Source of the DNA: Clostridia bacterium
Lineage (GTDB): Bacteria > Bacillota > Clostridia > TANB77 > CAG-508
DNA: 64,000 bases
Direction of reading: 5' to 3'
Assembly (NCBI GenBank): GCA_022792135.1
Contig: JAAWAM010000015.1
Location: 1-64,000 of the forward strand
In this document: positions 17,635 through 30,419 of the stretch, one piece after another
Position numbering within the stretch: the first letter of the stretch is position 1
How the letters are laid out: every line of letters starts with the position of its first letter
Notes under the pieces: generated by a model
What the model was told of the DNA's origin: nothing
The model's database searches: none
What the model saw: the letters and a program-made list of their open reading frames with translations, nothing else
Translations under genes and position numbers: made by a program

Positions 17635-20600
17635 TTGAAAATCAATAAAATATTAAAAATCAATGGAACTGTACTAGACAAAAAGCAATTAGAAAATCAT
17701 TTGCAAAAAATAGCATCTAGTCACAATTTAAGTCATAAATCACAAAAAGACACCTATCCAGTACCGCATATGATAGAAAGTTTTAGAGTCATCCAAGAAG
17801 TATATAACCTATTAAACGAACATCTAAAATTAGGAGTTAGTATCCATCCAGCAGGAGAATGGTTATTAGATAATTTATATATAATCGAAGAAACTGTAAA
17901 ACAAATAGAAAAAGAATTAACCCTAAAAAAATATACCAATTTTTTAGGAATTGCAAATGGGGCCTATAAAGGATTTGCCCGTATTTATGTAATAGCTTCT
18001 GAAATAGTAGCCTATACTGATAATAAAATCGAAAGAAAAGACTTAGAATCTTATTTAGCTAGTTACCAAACCAAAAAAACATTAAGTATGGAAGAAATCT
18101 GGAACATAGGGGTATTTCTTGAGATTGCCATAATTGAGAATATAAGAGAAGTATGTGAAAAAATATATACAGCTCAAATACAAAAATACAAAGCAGAAAA
18201 TATGGTAGAAAGATTACTAGAAAATAAACAAAAATCAGAATTAGCATTTAAAAATAGTACGACGAAAAAAAGAGAAAAAAGGGTACTAAAAGATATGCAA
18301 TATTCTTTTATTGAATATATGTCATATATCTTAAAACGTTATGGAAAAAAGGGATATAGTTATTTAAAAGTTTTAGAAGAAACAGTCGAATTAACTGGAA
18401 GTAATGTATCAGAAGTCATTAAAAAGGAACACTTTGAGATAGCTGTATGTAAAGTTTCTATTGGAAATAGTATAACAAGTATCAAAAAGATACAAAGAAT
18501 TAACTTCCTAGAAATTTTTGAAAAAGTAAATGGTGTAGAAGAACTACTAAAACAAGACCCAAGTGGTGTTTATGAAAAAATGGACAACCAAACAAAAGAA
18601 TATTATAGAAATAAAATCAAAGAGATATCCAAAAAAACAAAGATATCAGAGATTTATATTACAAAAAAAATGTTAGAAATAGCAAGTAAAAAGCCATTAG
18701 GAAGTAAACAAGCACATATAGGCTATTATTTAATTGACAAAGGAAGAAATGAGTTATATCGTCAATTAAACAATAAAACAACTAGACAGATGACCCCAGA
18801 AGGAAAAACAAAAGTCTATATTTTAGGAATTACACTTTTAAGTGTTGTACTATCTTTAGGAATTAGTCTATTCTTCCAACCATCCATTCAAAATAAGGGA
18901 ATATTCGTACTTAGTTTTTTAATCTTTTTAATACCGTCTTCTGAACTAGTTATTCAAATTATACAATACATCTTAAGTAAAACGGTTAGCCCTAAATTAA
19001 TACCCAAATTAGACTTTTCCCATGGAATTGATGAGAAAAATCGTACTATGGTTGTGATTCCAACTATTATCAAGTCAAAAGAAAAAGTACAAGAATTAAT
19101 GAGAAAATTAGAAGTTTATTACCTGGCTAACCAATCAGAAAATATATATTTTACATTATTAGGAGATTGCAGCCAAAGTGACAAGCCAGAAGAAGAATTT
19201 GATAAAGAAGTAATCGAAGAAGGAAAAAAGCAAGCAGAAAGATTAAATCAAAAGTATGATAAACAAGAAGAAGCGACATTACCTATTTTCCATTTTATTT
19301 ATCGAAAAAGACAACGAAACGAAAGTGAAAATGCTTATTTGGGATGGGAAAGAAAAAGAGGGATGTTAAATCAATTTAATGAATATCTTTTAGGAAATAT
19401 TAGAAATCCATTTCGAGAAAATACTTTTGAAAGGCAAACAGAAAAGCAAGAAGTGATAAAAGAAGAATTAAAAAAGATAAAATATGTGATAACACTAGAT
19501 GCAGATACCGATTTAATTTTAAATTCAGCCTTTGAATTAGTAGGTGCCATGGCACATATTTTAAATGAACCAGTCATAGAGGAAAAAAAGAATATCGTAA
19601 TAGATGGTTATGGAATCATGCAACCAAGAGTGGGTGTAAACTTAGATATTAGTTACAAAACTCTATTTACCAAAATATTTGCAGGAGCAGGAGGAATTGA
19701 CTCATATACCAATGCCATATCTGATATTTACCAAGACAATTTTAAAGAAGGAATTTTTACAGGGAAAGGGATTTACAATGTAAAAGTGTTTTCTAAAATA
19801 TTAAAAAATCGAATACCTGAAAATACGGTATTGAGTCATGATTTATTAGAAGGATGTTATTTACGTTGTGGATTAGTATCAGATATTATGCTAATGGATG
19901 GCTATCCAACCAAATACAATAGTTTTATGAATCGACTATCTAGGTGGATTCGAGGAGACTGGCAAATTATAAAATGGATGGGAGCAAGTAGTAATTTAAA
20001 TTTACTTTCTAGGTACAAAATATGGGACAATTTAAGAAGGAGCTTATTAGATATAAGTCTTATAGCTGCTATGATTTACACTAGTATCATAGGAATTTGG
20101 AAGCAACAATCAATCTATGGAATTTTTTTTATATGGTTAATAACGGCTATTTTCCCTTTCCTATTAGAGCTTGTCAATCAATTCATAGTTAAAAAAGAAG
20201 GAGAGCAAAAACAAAAGACATTTACACCCAAAATATCAGGTTTGAAAGGAATCTTTTTAAGAGGAATTTTAACACTGGGGTGTTTACCATATAAAGCTTA
20301 TATTTCTTTAAAAGCCATAATGGTTACTTTGTACCGTGTATTATTTAGCCATAAACACTTGTTAGAATGGACTACCTCAGAAGAGGCAGAAAAACAGGCA
20401 AAATCTAATTTAGTATCTTATTATAATCAAATGGCAGTTAATGTTTTAGCAGGAGTTATCAGTATTGGATTAGGACTATTAAGACAAAACTTATTTGCCA
20501 TTTTGTTAGGATTTTTCTGGGCTTTTATACCAGTTGCTATGTGGTATATTAGTAAAGAGAAAAAGAAAGAAGCAGCAATTGAAAAATTAGACAAGCAAGA

Positions 20601-23600
20601 AAAAGAATATATCAAGGAAATTGGAAAAAGGACATGGAAATTTTTTGAAACGTATCTAACCAAAGAAAATAATTATTTAATACCAGATAATTATCAAGAA
20701 GATAGAAAAGACAAAATTGTGCTAAGAACCTCTTCTACCAATATAGGATTGTCTTTATTAGCGGTTATTTCAGCATATGATTTAAACTATATTGAAAAAG
20801 AAAAAGCAATAGAATTATTAAAAAATATCATACTTTCGATTGAAAGCCTACCAAAATGGAATGGACATTTATATAATTGGTATCAAATACAAACGAAAGA
20901 ACCATTAAATCCTAGATATGTTTCAACAGTTGATAGTGGGAATTTTGTAGGTTATCTTTATGTTACAAAAGTTTTTCTAGAAGAAATGGGAGAAACAGAG
21001 CTAAAGGATTGGATTGTAATTTTAAATAATATAATAAAAGCAACCGATTTTTCAGTTTTATATAATTGGGAACAACAACTTTTTTCAATTGGATTTAATA
21101 TAGAGGAAAATAGAATGACAGACTCGTATTATGACCTACTAGCCTCAGAAGCAAGACAAGCAAGTTTAGTAGCCATTGCCAAAAAAGATATACCAGCCAA
21201 GCATTGGAATTATCTAAGTAGAACACTAACGACACTAGGAAAATATAAAGGATTGATTTCATGGTCTGGAACTGCCTTTGAATATTTAATGCCAAATATC
21301 AATATTCCAAAATATGAAGGAAGTTTATTAGATGAGTCTTGCAAATTTATGATTATGAGTCAAAAAGAGTATGCGAAAAAATTAAATATCCCTTGGGGAA
21401 TATCAGAATCCGCTTTTAATGTAAAAGATTTAAAATCAAACTATCAATACAAAGCATTTGGGATTCCATGGCTGGGATTAAAACGAGGATTAGCAGATGA
21501 ATTAGTGGTAGCAAGCTATGGAAGCATTTTGGCGATTTGTGATTCACCAAAAGAAGAAATCAGAAATTTAAAGAGATTAGAAAAAGAAGGAATGTATGAC
21601 AAATTTGGATTTTATGAATCGATTGATTTTACACCAGAAAGAGTAGAGAAAGGAAAAACTTCTAGTGTAGTAAAAACTTATATGGCACATCATCAAGGAC
21701 TTATTTTATTATCGATTAATAATTTATTCCAAGAACAAATCTTACAAAAAAGATTTATGAAAAACCCAGAGATGGAAGCTGTCAGTATTCTTCTACAAGA
21801 AACAATGCCAGACAAATCCATTTTAACAAAGGAGAAAAAAGAGAAGGTGGAAAAACTGAAATATAAAGATTACGAAAATTATATACAAACTACTTACAAC
21901 AAAATAGACGAAAGACTAATAAGAGGAAATGTTATTTCAAATGAAAATTACGTGATAGCAATGAATCAAAAAGGACAAGGAGTTAGTAAATACAAAGATA
22001 TTTATATCAACAGATTTAAACCAACAGATGATTATTCTCAAGGAATCTTTTTTACCATAAAAAATATCAAGTCAAAGAAAATATGGAGTTCCAACTACTC
22101 TCTTAATGAGCAGAAAGGAAAGTATGATCAAATTAGTTTTATGCCAGATAAAAATGAGCAAGAAATGATGGAAGGAAATATCAAAACGAAAATAAAAACA
22201 ACCGTTAGTTCCAATGAGCCAGTAGAATTAAGAAGGGTTATTTTAGAGAATCAAGGGAATGAAGAAGAAATATTAGAAATTACTTCTTATTTTGAACCAG
22301 TTTTATCGCCAAAAGAACAAGATTATGCCCATCCTGTTTTTAACAATTTATTTTTGATAACAAGTTTTGATGAACAGACCAATAGTTTATTCGTAAAAAG
22401 AAAGAAAAGAGAGGCTAGAGCCAAGGAATTTTATTTAGCAGCTAATTTATCCACAAATAGTGAAACAATTGGGGAATTAGAATATGAAATTGATGCAGAT
22501 AAGTTTATTGGCAGAGGAAATTTAGGAATACCAATTATGGTGCAAAATTCGATTCCATTATCCAAGAAAATAGGATTAGTAACAGAACCAATTGTAGCAC
22601 TAAAACGAACCGTAAAAGTAAAGCCAAAAGAGGAAATTATGGTAGACTTAGTCATAGCAGTAGGGGAAGAAGAGGAAAAAGTAAAAGAAAATATAAAAAA
22701 ATATCAAGCTTTTGAAAATGTAAAAGCAGAATTTGAACTTTCAAAAGCCAGAGTAGAAGCAGAAAGTAGATACCTAAGAGTAAAAGGAAAAGAAATAGCA
22801 ATGTATCAGAAAATCTTATCTTATCTCATTTTTGATAATCCAGTAAAAAGCAGAAGTATGAAAAAAATAAATCAAAACAAGTTTTTCCAAAAGGAGCTAT
22901 GGAAATATGGGATTTCTGGCGATTTTCCAATTATTTTAGTAAAAATAAAAGATGCCAATGATGCTTATGTTATTGGAGAAGTTTTAAAAGCATATGAGTA
23001 TTTTCTCACCAAAAATATACAAACGGAAATTGTTATTTTAGATGAAGAAAAACACAGTTATGAAAACTATGTAAAAGAGGAAATCGAAGGTTCTATTTTA
23101 AGTCGTCAAATTGCCTATAGAAAAAACACAAGAGGAGGAATTTTTGTTCTATCAAAAGGCGAAGTAGATAAAAAAGATATTGAATTATTAAAACTAGTTG
23201 CTGCACTTACAATTGATAGTAATAAAGGTGGATTAGAAAATGCCATTTATGACTTAGAAGAAGAATATCTAGAAAATGAAAAGACAATGGAAGAAGAAGA
23301 AAATGTTCCTATCTTACAAGAAGAATCAAATGATGATATGAATATCTTGGAAAATACAGAAGTATTAAAGTATTATAATGAATATGGTGGATTCTCAGAA
23401 GATGGAAAAGAATACCGAATAAAAATAGACAAACAAAATCGATTGCCAACCGTATGGAGTCATATCCTGGCAAATGAAAGGTTTGGAACGGTTGTGACAG
23501 AAAATATGGGCGGTTATAGTTGGTATAAAAATAGTAGAGTGAATCGAATTTCTAGTTGGGAAAATAATCCAACTTATGACATTCCAAGTGAAGTGATTTA

Positions 23601-25756
23601 TCTAAAAGATAAAGAAAATCAAAAAGCTTGGTCATTAGGATTAAATCCTATGCCAGATGATAGAAATTATAATGTGGTTTATGGGTTAGGTTATTGTAAG
23701 TACCTTCATAAAAGTGATGGAATTGAACAAGAACTAGAGGTGTTTGTACCAAAAGAAGAAGCGTGCAAGATAAGTATTTTAAGTTTAAAAAATAGGACAC
23801 CAAATCGAAAGAAAATAAAATTATATTATTATATCAAGCCTGTAATAGGCGAGGATGAAATCAAAACCAATTCCTATATTACCGTTAATTGGGATAAAAA
23901 TAGCAATATGGTATGGGCAAAGAAATTGTATCATACAGATGAACAAGAAAATATCGTATATGTATCTTGTAGTGAAAAGATAAATTCCTATACTGGTGAT
24001 AAGAATTTCTTTTTAGGAAAAGGTGGACTTTCCCATCCACAAGCTTTAAGAAAGGTGAATTTAAATTCAGATAATGGATTAGGAAAGAAAACTTGCCTTG
24101 CCTTTGAAATAGAAATTGAATTAGAAAGTTATGCAAATAAAGAAATTTCACTTATTTTAGGAGCAGAAGATACCTTGCTAGATGGTAAAAATATAGCATA
24201 TAAATATAATAAAATAGCAAATTGTAGGCAGGAATTAGCCAAAACCAAAAATCATTGGAAAGAATTGCTTCGGAAGACTACAAGTATATACACCATTAGA
24301 ATCTACCAACATCATGTTAAATGGATGGGTTGCTTATCAAACAATTGTGAGTCGTTTATATGGAAGAAGTGGATATTACCAGTCTGGTGGAGCTTATGGT
24401 TTTCGAGACCAATTACAAGATACGTTAGGACTAAAATATTTAGACCCTGAATTTATGAAACAACAAATCATCAAGCATAGTAAACATCAATTTTTAGAAG
24501 GAGATGTAGAGCATTGGTGGCACGAAGAAACCAAAAGAGGAATTCGAACGAAATTTTCAGATGACTTATTATGGCTTTGCTTTGTTACCATAGAATATAT
24601 GAATTTTACAGGTGATAAAAGTATATTAGAGATAGAAACTCCTTATTTACAAGGAAAAATATTAGAAGAGAATGAAGATGAAAGATATGATGCTCATCTC
24701 GTAACCAAAGAAAAAGAAAGTATTTATCAGCATTGTATTCGAGCCATTGAAAAGAGTTTAAACTTTGGAGAAAATGGATTACCTAAAATAGGTTCAGGAG
24801 ACTGGAACGATGGATTTAGTACAGTGGGAAATCAAGGAAAAGGAGAAAGTGTTTGGTTAGGATTTTTCTTATACTATATTTTAGATAATTTCATACCAAT
24901 TTGTCAAGAAAGACAAGACGAAAAATTGGCAGATCAATATGAACAAATCAAGCTAAATTTAAAACGAGCTTTAAATACCAATGGATGGGATGGTAGATGG
25001 TATAAGCGAGCCTTTATGGATGATGGTAGTATTTTAGGTAGTATGGAGAATGATGAATGTAGAATTGATAGTATTGCCCAAAGCTGGAGCATCCTATCAA
25101 AAGCAGGAGATAATGATAAGAAATATATTTCCATGGAGAGTTTAGAAAACCATTTAGTGGATAGGGAAAATGGCATTATTAAACTATTAGATCCACCATT
25201 TGAAAAAGGGAAATTAGAACCAGGATATATTAAAGCTTATCTACCAGGTGTGAGAGAAAATGGAGGACAATACACCCATGCTAGTTGTTGGGTCATTATT
25301 GCTGAAAGCTTACTTGGATTTGGAGATAAAGCATTAGAATTATATCGAATGATTAATCCAATTGAACATGCAAGAACCAAAGAAGCCAGTAAAAAATATA
25401 AAGTAGAACCTTATGTCATAGCAGCTGATATCTATGGCGCTAGTAATTTAGCTGGAAGAGGCGGATGGACTTGGTATACAGGTTCTAGTAGCTGGTACTA
25501 CAAAGCAGGAATTGAATCGATTTTAGGATTAAAAATTGAAAAGGGATCTATGAAAATAGAACCTTGTATTCCAAAAGATTGGAAGGAATATCAAATACAG
25601 TACAAATGGAAGGAAAGTATTTATAATATTTATGTAAAAAATCCAAATAGTAAAAATACAGGTGTTACAAAAGTTATGTTAGATGGAAAGGAAATAGAAA
25701 ATAAGATTAAACTAGATGGTAGCAGAAGAGTGTATCATTTAGAAGTAACAATGTAA
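17635..25756 (+). CDS. Cyclic beta-1,2-glucan synthase-like (GT84-GH94), one +1 recoding site
   Basis: 2,706 aa if the C of CGG at 24271 is skipped. Order: helical N-terminal region; two membrane helices (about 395-445); GT84 glucosyltransferase with LDADTDL (about 620) and RWIRGDWQ (about 770); more helices; glycoamylase-like region with KTYMAHHQG; beta-sandwich; GH94 phosphorylase domain with SGGAYGFRDQLQD and GDWNDG. NdvB-type enzymes prime, extend and cyclise beta-1,2-glucan at the membrane; related Clostridial proteins are uncharacterised. Frame 0 stops at 24450; the shift joins LLG to RLQVYTPLESTNIMLNGW just inside GH94. TTG 17635 follows AAGGAG and fits better than ATG 17614. Confidence 0.85.
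24271..24273 (+). other. In-frame CGG, +1 recoding site 4 (glucan synthase)
   Basis: Frame 0 reads CTT CGG AAG. Skipping the C gives CTT (C) GGA AGA CTA CAA, L-G-R-L-Q-V, the conserved start of the GH94 catalytic part (residue 2213). Confidence 0.85.
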
Positions 25757-25822
25757 AAACAAAAAAATGGGATTACGAAAATGAATTACTCCCAATTATT
25801 AAACAAAAAATAGTTTAAAAAT

Positions 25823-25848
25823 AATGAGAGTATCGTAAAAGTTGTGTA
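25823..25848 (+). repeat. Degenerate IS256-type terminal repeat
   Basis: GAGAGTATCGTAAAAGTTGTGTAA resembles the terminal inverted repeats of IS256/Mutator elements (GAGACT....TGTGTAA). A closer copy lies at 56439. No transposase remains nearby. Confidence 0.45.
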
Positions 25849-25979
25849 AATCGGATTTCCTTCCGATTGATAACTTGAAAAAAATTAATATTTTAAAACT
25901 AATTTTATTTTAACTATATTTTTCTAAAAAATCAACCTTTTAGAAAAATTTGTGTAATTTTAATAGAGCTTAAGAAAAA

Positions 25980-26034
25980 TGTACTGAACCCAAAAAATGT
26001 CCAATTTTTTGGGTTCAGTACATTTACTCTTAAG
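25980..26034. terminator. Bidirectional terminator between convergent genes
   Basis: AAATGTACTGAACCC and GGGTTCAGTACATTT form a long perfect stem with A and T runs inside it. It separates the glucan synthase from the minus-strand ATPase gene. Confidence 0.75.
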
Positions 26035-26057
26035 ATTTATAATATTTTTTATTTGTA

Positions 26058-27257
26058 CTATTCTTCTAATAACCAATCTATTACATTTTTATGAATTATA
26101 CCATTTTGTGAAAAATCAAATTTATCCATTGTTAAAACATATTTAGGGTAGTTATCTTCTATACTTTTAAATGCTCCAAATTCTCTTTCAATAACAGAAT
26201 CATCTACTAAAATATAAGCTACTTGAATATATATCTTTTCTTTAAATCTTGTTGCTATAAAGTCTATTTCTCCATTTTCTAAATTTCCAACCTTTACATC
26301 ATATCCTCTAGATAGTAATTCATTATACACAATATTTTCTAAATATGCTCCTAATTGTGGTCTTTTCCCAATATTCATTATTTGACCAAAGCCTAAATCT
26401 GTTAAATAATATTTATATTTTCCATTTAATATTCTTTTACCTCTAACATCATATCTATCAGCCTTATTTATCATCATAGCCTTTGTCATATATTCTAAAT
26501 AGTTGTATAGAGTTATTTTTGAAACTTCTCTATCATCTTTATTGGCGAAATAATTTGATAAACTCTCTGCTGAAAAATTCTGTGATGGTGTTGTAACTAT
26601 ATATTCTACTATTCTATTAAATAGATCTAAATCTTTTATATTAAATCTTGCTATAATATCTTTTACTAATATAGAATTATAGATGTCTGATAAATATGTT
26701 CTTGTCTGAATTTCATCTGTCATCATAAATCTTTGTGGCATTCCTCCCCAAGTCATATAGTCATCAAATACTTCTTCTATATCTTTTCTATCTGTTATAT
26801 TTTTAAGCTCACATACTTCTTTAAATGTGAATGGATAAGTTTTAAAACTTACATATCTTCCTGCTATATGTGTAGCAAGTTCTCCAGATAGTAAATCACT
26901 ATTAGAACCTGTAATAAATATTGATACATTTTTAGATGCCTTAAATGAATTTATTGCTTTTTCCCAGTGTTCAACATTTTGAATTTCATCAAAGAATAAG
27001 TAGTATTTATCTTCGTTTACTATTTTTTCTTTAATATAATTGTGTAAATCCATATCATTTTTTATAAAAGCATAATCTTCATATTCAAAATTTATATATA
27101 TTATTTGAGATTCTGGTATTCCTCTTGCTTTTAACTCATCTATTATTTGTAATAATATAACTGATTTACCACATCTTCTAACACCCATTATGACTTTTAT
27201 CAAATCTTGGTCATAAAACGGTCTAATTTTAGATAAATATTTTTCACGAATAATCAT
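26058..27257 (-). CDS. AAA ATPase with DUF4143 C-terminal domain
   Basis: 399 aa. N-terminal P-loop ATPase with GVRRCGKS (Walker A), YLFFDEIQNV (Walker B) and IFITGSNSDLL (sensor), then the WGGMPQRFM block and a C-terminal DUF4143 domain. That domain has restriction-endonuclease-like features: NIVYNELLSRGYDV and GEIDFIATR. The family is abundant in anaerobes and its function is unresolved; a role in defence or DNA processing has been suggested. ATG 27257 follows GAGGAG; the frame to 27278 overlaps that site. Confidence 0.85.
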   Translation of the reverse strand: MIIREKYLSKIRPFYDQDLIKVIMGVRRCGKSVILLQIIDELKARGIPESQIIYINFEYEDYAFIKNDMDLHNYIKEKIVNEDKYYLFFDEIQNVEHWEKAINSFKASKNVSIFITGSNSDLLSGELATHIAGRYVSFKTYPFTFKEVCELKNITDRKDIEEVFDDYMTWGGMPQRFMMTDEIQTRTYLSDIYNSILVKDIIARFNIKDLDLFNRIVEYIVTTPSQNFSAESLSNYFANKDDREVSKITLYNYLEYMTKAMMINKADRYDVRGKRILNGKYKYYLTDLGFGQIMNIGKRPQLGAYLENIVYNELLSRGYDVKVGNLENGEIDFIATRFKEKIYIQVAYILVDDSVIEREFGAFKSIEDNYPKYVLTMDKFDFSQNGIIHKNVIDWLLEE

Positions 27258-27280
27258 AAATTTCTCCTCTTTGTTCACTT

Positions 27281-27797
27281 TATTTTATTCTATTATATCG
27301 TAATTATTTTCTTTTGTCAATAATTTCGTTTACTATGCTAAACAAAATTTATAATTTCATGTATTTTGTTTAATGTATAATTTATGCATTAAAGAGTATC
27401 AATATTAAGTTAGTCGTTCGAGCATAGTGAGTTACGAATAACTTATGCAACCGAACATCGTGAGGTTGTATACCTATATAAAACTGTCCATAAGTACAAT
27501 ACTCATGGGTGTATTGTACTTATCGCCACTTTTTTATTTTACACTATAATTTTGAAAAGAATTGATATTTGGCTAAGCATACAAGATTGAAATGTATGAG
27601 GCATACTCTTGTACGTTGATTACATTTCAAGCGAAGTACAACAACGCCAGATGCAATTATCTTCAAAATTAACCTACCTTTTTCTCATAATTCTTTCTAG
27701 CACATATTACTCTCTTAATATTGGAAGTAATTTTTTTAAAATAGGATTCACTTTTTCTTTCTGGCATATACTTTTTAAAGAAATAATTCGTTTTAGA
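27281..27797. other. Structured non-coding region
   Basis: No convincing gene in about 520 bp. Several hairpins follow one another: GCATAGTGAGTTACG... closing with TATGC (about 27423-27449), GCAACC/GGTTGT (27448-27471) and AAGTACAATAC/GTATTGTACTT with a T tail (27492-27536). A further TTGTAC/GTACAA set lies at 27612-27645. The series may be a structured RNA or a remnant of a mobile repeat. Confidence 0.45.
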
Positions 27798-28523
27798 TTA
27801 TCTTTCTTCACCTTCTCGAGAATTTGGACTATAGTTTAAATTTTGTTCCTTATTATATAGAAATTCCCAAGAGTCATAGTTAGGGGTAAAATCATCTAAT
27901 TCCTCAATTCTTTCTTGTAATGTCTTTTTTTTCATAGCAATATGATTTGTATCTAAATAATCTTTGATTTTTTGTACTTGTTCTAATACTTTTTCTTTGT
28001 TTCTTTGTAGTTGTTTTAATATTTTTTCGCCATCACTTATATTGGTTAAATTATCACCCAATATCGTTAGTTCCCTTGTTTTTTTATCAGCTTGTTCTAG
28101 AATTTTTTGGGCACCTTTTTGTGTTAATGCGATTATTGTTTCAGGTACCGTATCTTTCTTATCTGAATCCATTCCAGGGGAGCAAACATAGGTTGCATAC
28201 TCTTTGGATATTTTAAAACTAAAATCGTTAGGATATACGAGTACACTAAAAAGTCCTTCACAGTCACTATCTGTTTCTGCTTTCTCAAATATGTTATCTA
28301 ATAACTCATTTCCATCGTAATGAGCATCTATACAAATTGAATTTGAGTCTTGAGCAATGTTTTTAAATTCCTCAAGCATAATTTTTTTTATTTTTGTTAT
28401 ATCTTCATAAGTTAGAGTGCTTTGATATCGAGGATATTTTCTTTTTAAGTCATACAAAATGGAGGTCATAAATTCTGCAGATTGTTCTAAAATTCTTTCA
28501 TTTATCTTTAAATTTTCGTTCAA
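27798..28523 (-). CDS. Hypothetical protein, function unknown
   Basis: 241 aa, soluble, no signal or membrane segment. The N-terminal half is mixed alpha/beta (YPNDFSFKISKEYATYVCSPG); the C-terminal third is a coiled coil (about 165-215: EKILKQLQRNKEKVLEQVQKI). The end is acidic. No family recognised. TTG start at 28523, with AAGGA upstream. It stands alone on the minus strand between structured intergenic regions. Confidence 0.55.
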   Translation of the reverse strand: MNENLKINERILEQSAEFMTSILYDLKRKYPRYQSTLTYEDITKIKKIMLEEFKNIAQDSNSICIDAHYDGNELLDNIFEKAETDSDCEGLFSVLVYPNDFSFKISKEYATYVCSPGMDSDKKDTVPETIIALTQKGAQKILEQADKKTRELTILGDNLTNISDGEKILKQLQRNKEKVLEQVQKIKDYLDTNHIAMKKKTLQERIEELDDFTPNYDSWEFLYNKEQNLNYSPNSREGEER

Positions 28524-28694
28524 TTTAATTCAATCCTTTTTTATTAATTTGTTATATTTTATCATAATTATATAAAAAGAACCAGTATTTTATATAATTT
28601 AATATCTTTTTATGTTTCCATTTTAGAGCAAATTTTTTTATTTATATTCTGACTTCATTTTGTCTTGTTGTACAATAAAAATCTTTTACCTAGT
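28524..28694. other. AT-rich intergenic region
   Basis: Separates the hypothetical gene from the deacetylase on the minus strand; no clear hairpin or gene. Confidence 0.4.
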
Positions 28695-29484
28695 TTAATC
28701 TTGTAATAAATCATAAAAATTTTGAAAAGAATATCCTTCCTTTTTCAAATATTGAATCGAATCTTTTAACGCCAAAGAACTATTACTAACATCAGTCGTA
28801 TCATGCATTAAAATAACTAAAGTTCCGTTTATTTTTAGAAGATTTTTTTAAATTATCTAAAAGTTGTTGAGAGGAATATTTTTTAATCGAATCATGATTT
28901 AAACAATTCCAATCCACATAAGTATAATTCATATCTTCAAGAAGTTTTGCACATTTTTTCTTTTGAGATTTGTTATTAGGTGACATATAACCATTGGGAA
29001 AGCGGAAAATATGAGAACAATAATCGTTAACACCAATGGCTTTACTAATTTCTTCATCTGTACTTTTAACTTCGTGGATAAAACTTTCTTTGCTTGCATA
29101 CAATTTTTGATTATTATGGTCATAACCGTGATTTGCAATAAAATGACCTTCTTCATAAGCCCTTTTTACGAGTGCTGGGTGATGTGCAACATATTTACCA
29201 ATTACAAAAAAGGTTGCTTTTACCTCTTCTTCTTTTAAAACATCTAAAATTTTGGGCGTTGCTTTTTGCGTAGGTCCATCATCAAATGTTAAATAAGCAA
29301 CTTTTTCCTTCTCTTTATTTAAAGCATCTATTTTTTCTTTTAAACCATCATTAATGGCAGAATGAGACGATAATTCAATAGCCATAGAAAAGGGATGATA
29401 AAAAGATAGATAAATACTAAAAACTAAGAAAAAGGTAAAAACGATCATAAATAAAACTTTTTTCTTCCAAATAATAATTTTCAT
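28695..29484 (-). CDS. Membrane-anchored polysaccharide deacetylase, one +1 recoding site
   Basis: 262 aa if the C of CGG at 28827 is skipped. A signal-anchor helix (about 8-27) precedes a NodB-type domain: YLTFDDGPTQKATPKIL (catalytic D and metal D), HFIANHGYDH (HxxxH zinc ligands), FRFPNGYMSP, and after the shift GTLVILMHDT, the last conserved motif with catalytic His. Frame 0 ends ten codons after AAA and loses this motif. The family removes N-acetyl groups from peptidoglycan or chitin-like polymers. ATG follows GAGGAG. It precedes, on the same strand, no other gene; the GT51 gene lies upstream. Confidence 0.85.
28825..28827 (-). other. In-frame CGG, +1 recoding site 5 (deacetylase)
   Basis: Minus strand: frame 0 reads AAT AAA CGG AAC. 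Skipping the C gives AAA (C) GGA ACT TTA GTT ATT, N-K-G-T-L-V-I-L-M-H-D, restoring the conserved C-terminal motif (residue 220). Confidence 0.85.
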
Positions 29485-29545
29485 ACAATCTCCTCATTTT
29501 AAATATATGAGGAAATAAGAAAAAAAGTCACATTTAGGATGAATT

Positions 29546-30235
29546 TTATGGAATCGTATTTGCTTCTTCTTGTGTAATATAACCATATTCTACCATTTTA
29601 TTTAGGACATGAGATTGTCTTTTTTTAGCTAAATCAGGATTAACAGTGGGAGAATAAACAGAAGGGGCATTAGGAACACCAGCAAGCATAGAGGCTTCTC
29701 CTAAATTTAAGTCTTTTGGTTCCTTATTAAAGTAACCCATGCTAGCATCATAAATACAGTAATAGCCATCTCCAAAGTAAGAAGAATTTACATACAAAGC
29801 AAAAATTTCTTGTTTGGTATAATTTTTTTCTAAATCATAAGCACCAAAAACTTCTCCTAGTTTTCGGATTAGAGTTTTGTCTTGATGAAAGATGATATTT
29901 TTAGCAACTTGTTGAGTAATCGTACTTCCACCCTCATCGAATTTACCATCACGAATATTGGTATAAAATGCTCGAGCAATTCCAATTAAATCAATTGGAC
30001 CATGGTTATAATAGCGATGGTCTTCTACAGCAATAACAGCATGAATATAGTTTTCAGGTAATTCATGAAAAGGCACATAATGTTCTTTACTTGTTACAGC
30101 TTCTACACGTTTAGTTAAAGATTTGTCATGTAAAGTATTTGAATAATAGCCATAACCAATTAAAAAAAGAAAAATGCCTGCAAGTAGTAATAAAATAAAG
30201 AATACAAATAATAATTTTCCAATTACTTTTTTCAT
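29546..30235 (-). CDS. Monofunctional peptidoglycan glycosyltransferase (GT51)
   Basis: 229 aa. A membrane anchor (about 5-28) is followed by a GT51 domain: IAVEDHRYYNH (catalytic Glu), FDEGGSTITQQVAKN, RKLGEVFGAYDLEKNYTKQEI and LNLGEASMLAGVPNAPSVYSP. It lacks a penicillin-binding transpeptidase domain, so it polymerises lipid II without cross-linking. ATG follows AGGAGA. It lies 62 bp upstream of the deacetylase gene on the same strand, suggesting a wall-synthesis pair. Confidence 0.9.
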   Translation of the reverse strand: MKKVIGKLLFVFFILLLLAGIFLFLIGYGYYSNTLHDKSLTKRVEAVTSKEHYVPFHELPENYIHAVIAVEDHRYYNHGPIDLIGIARAFYTNIRDGKFDEGGSTITQQVAKNIIFHQDKTLIRKLGEVFGAYDLEKNYTKQEIFALYVNSSYFGDGYYCIYDASMGYFNKEPKDLNLGEASMLAGVPNAPSVYSPTVNPDLAKKRQSHVLNKMVEYGYITQEEANTIP

Positions 30236-30419
30236 AGTTGGTCTCCTATTGTTTTTTTTTGATTATATAACAGATAGTGTGATTTGAAAAGATAATTAAA
30301 GAAAAATTAAGAATAAAAAATGGAAAGATAGATAAGCAAAAATTTGTTTTGAGTAACTATTGACTTTTTTGTATAAAATAGATATAATGACCAAGTAAAA
30401 AAAAGAAAAAGGTGAGAAA

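Noticed and set aside
27609-27839. A 76-codon plus-strand frame in the structured region
   Set aside because: No ribosome binding site or family resemblance; it overlaps the end of the minus-strand gene and hairpins.
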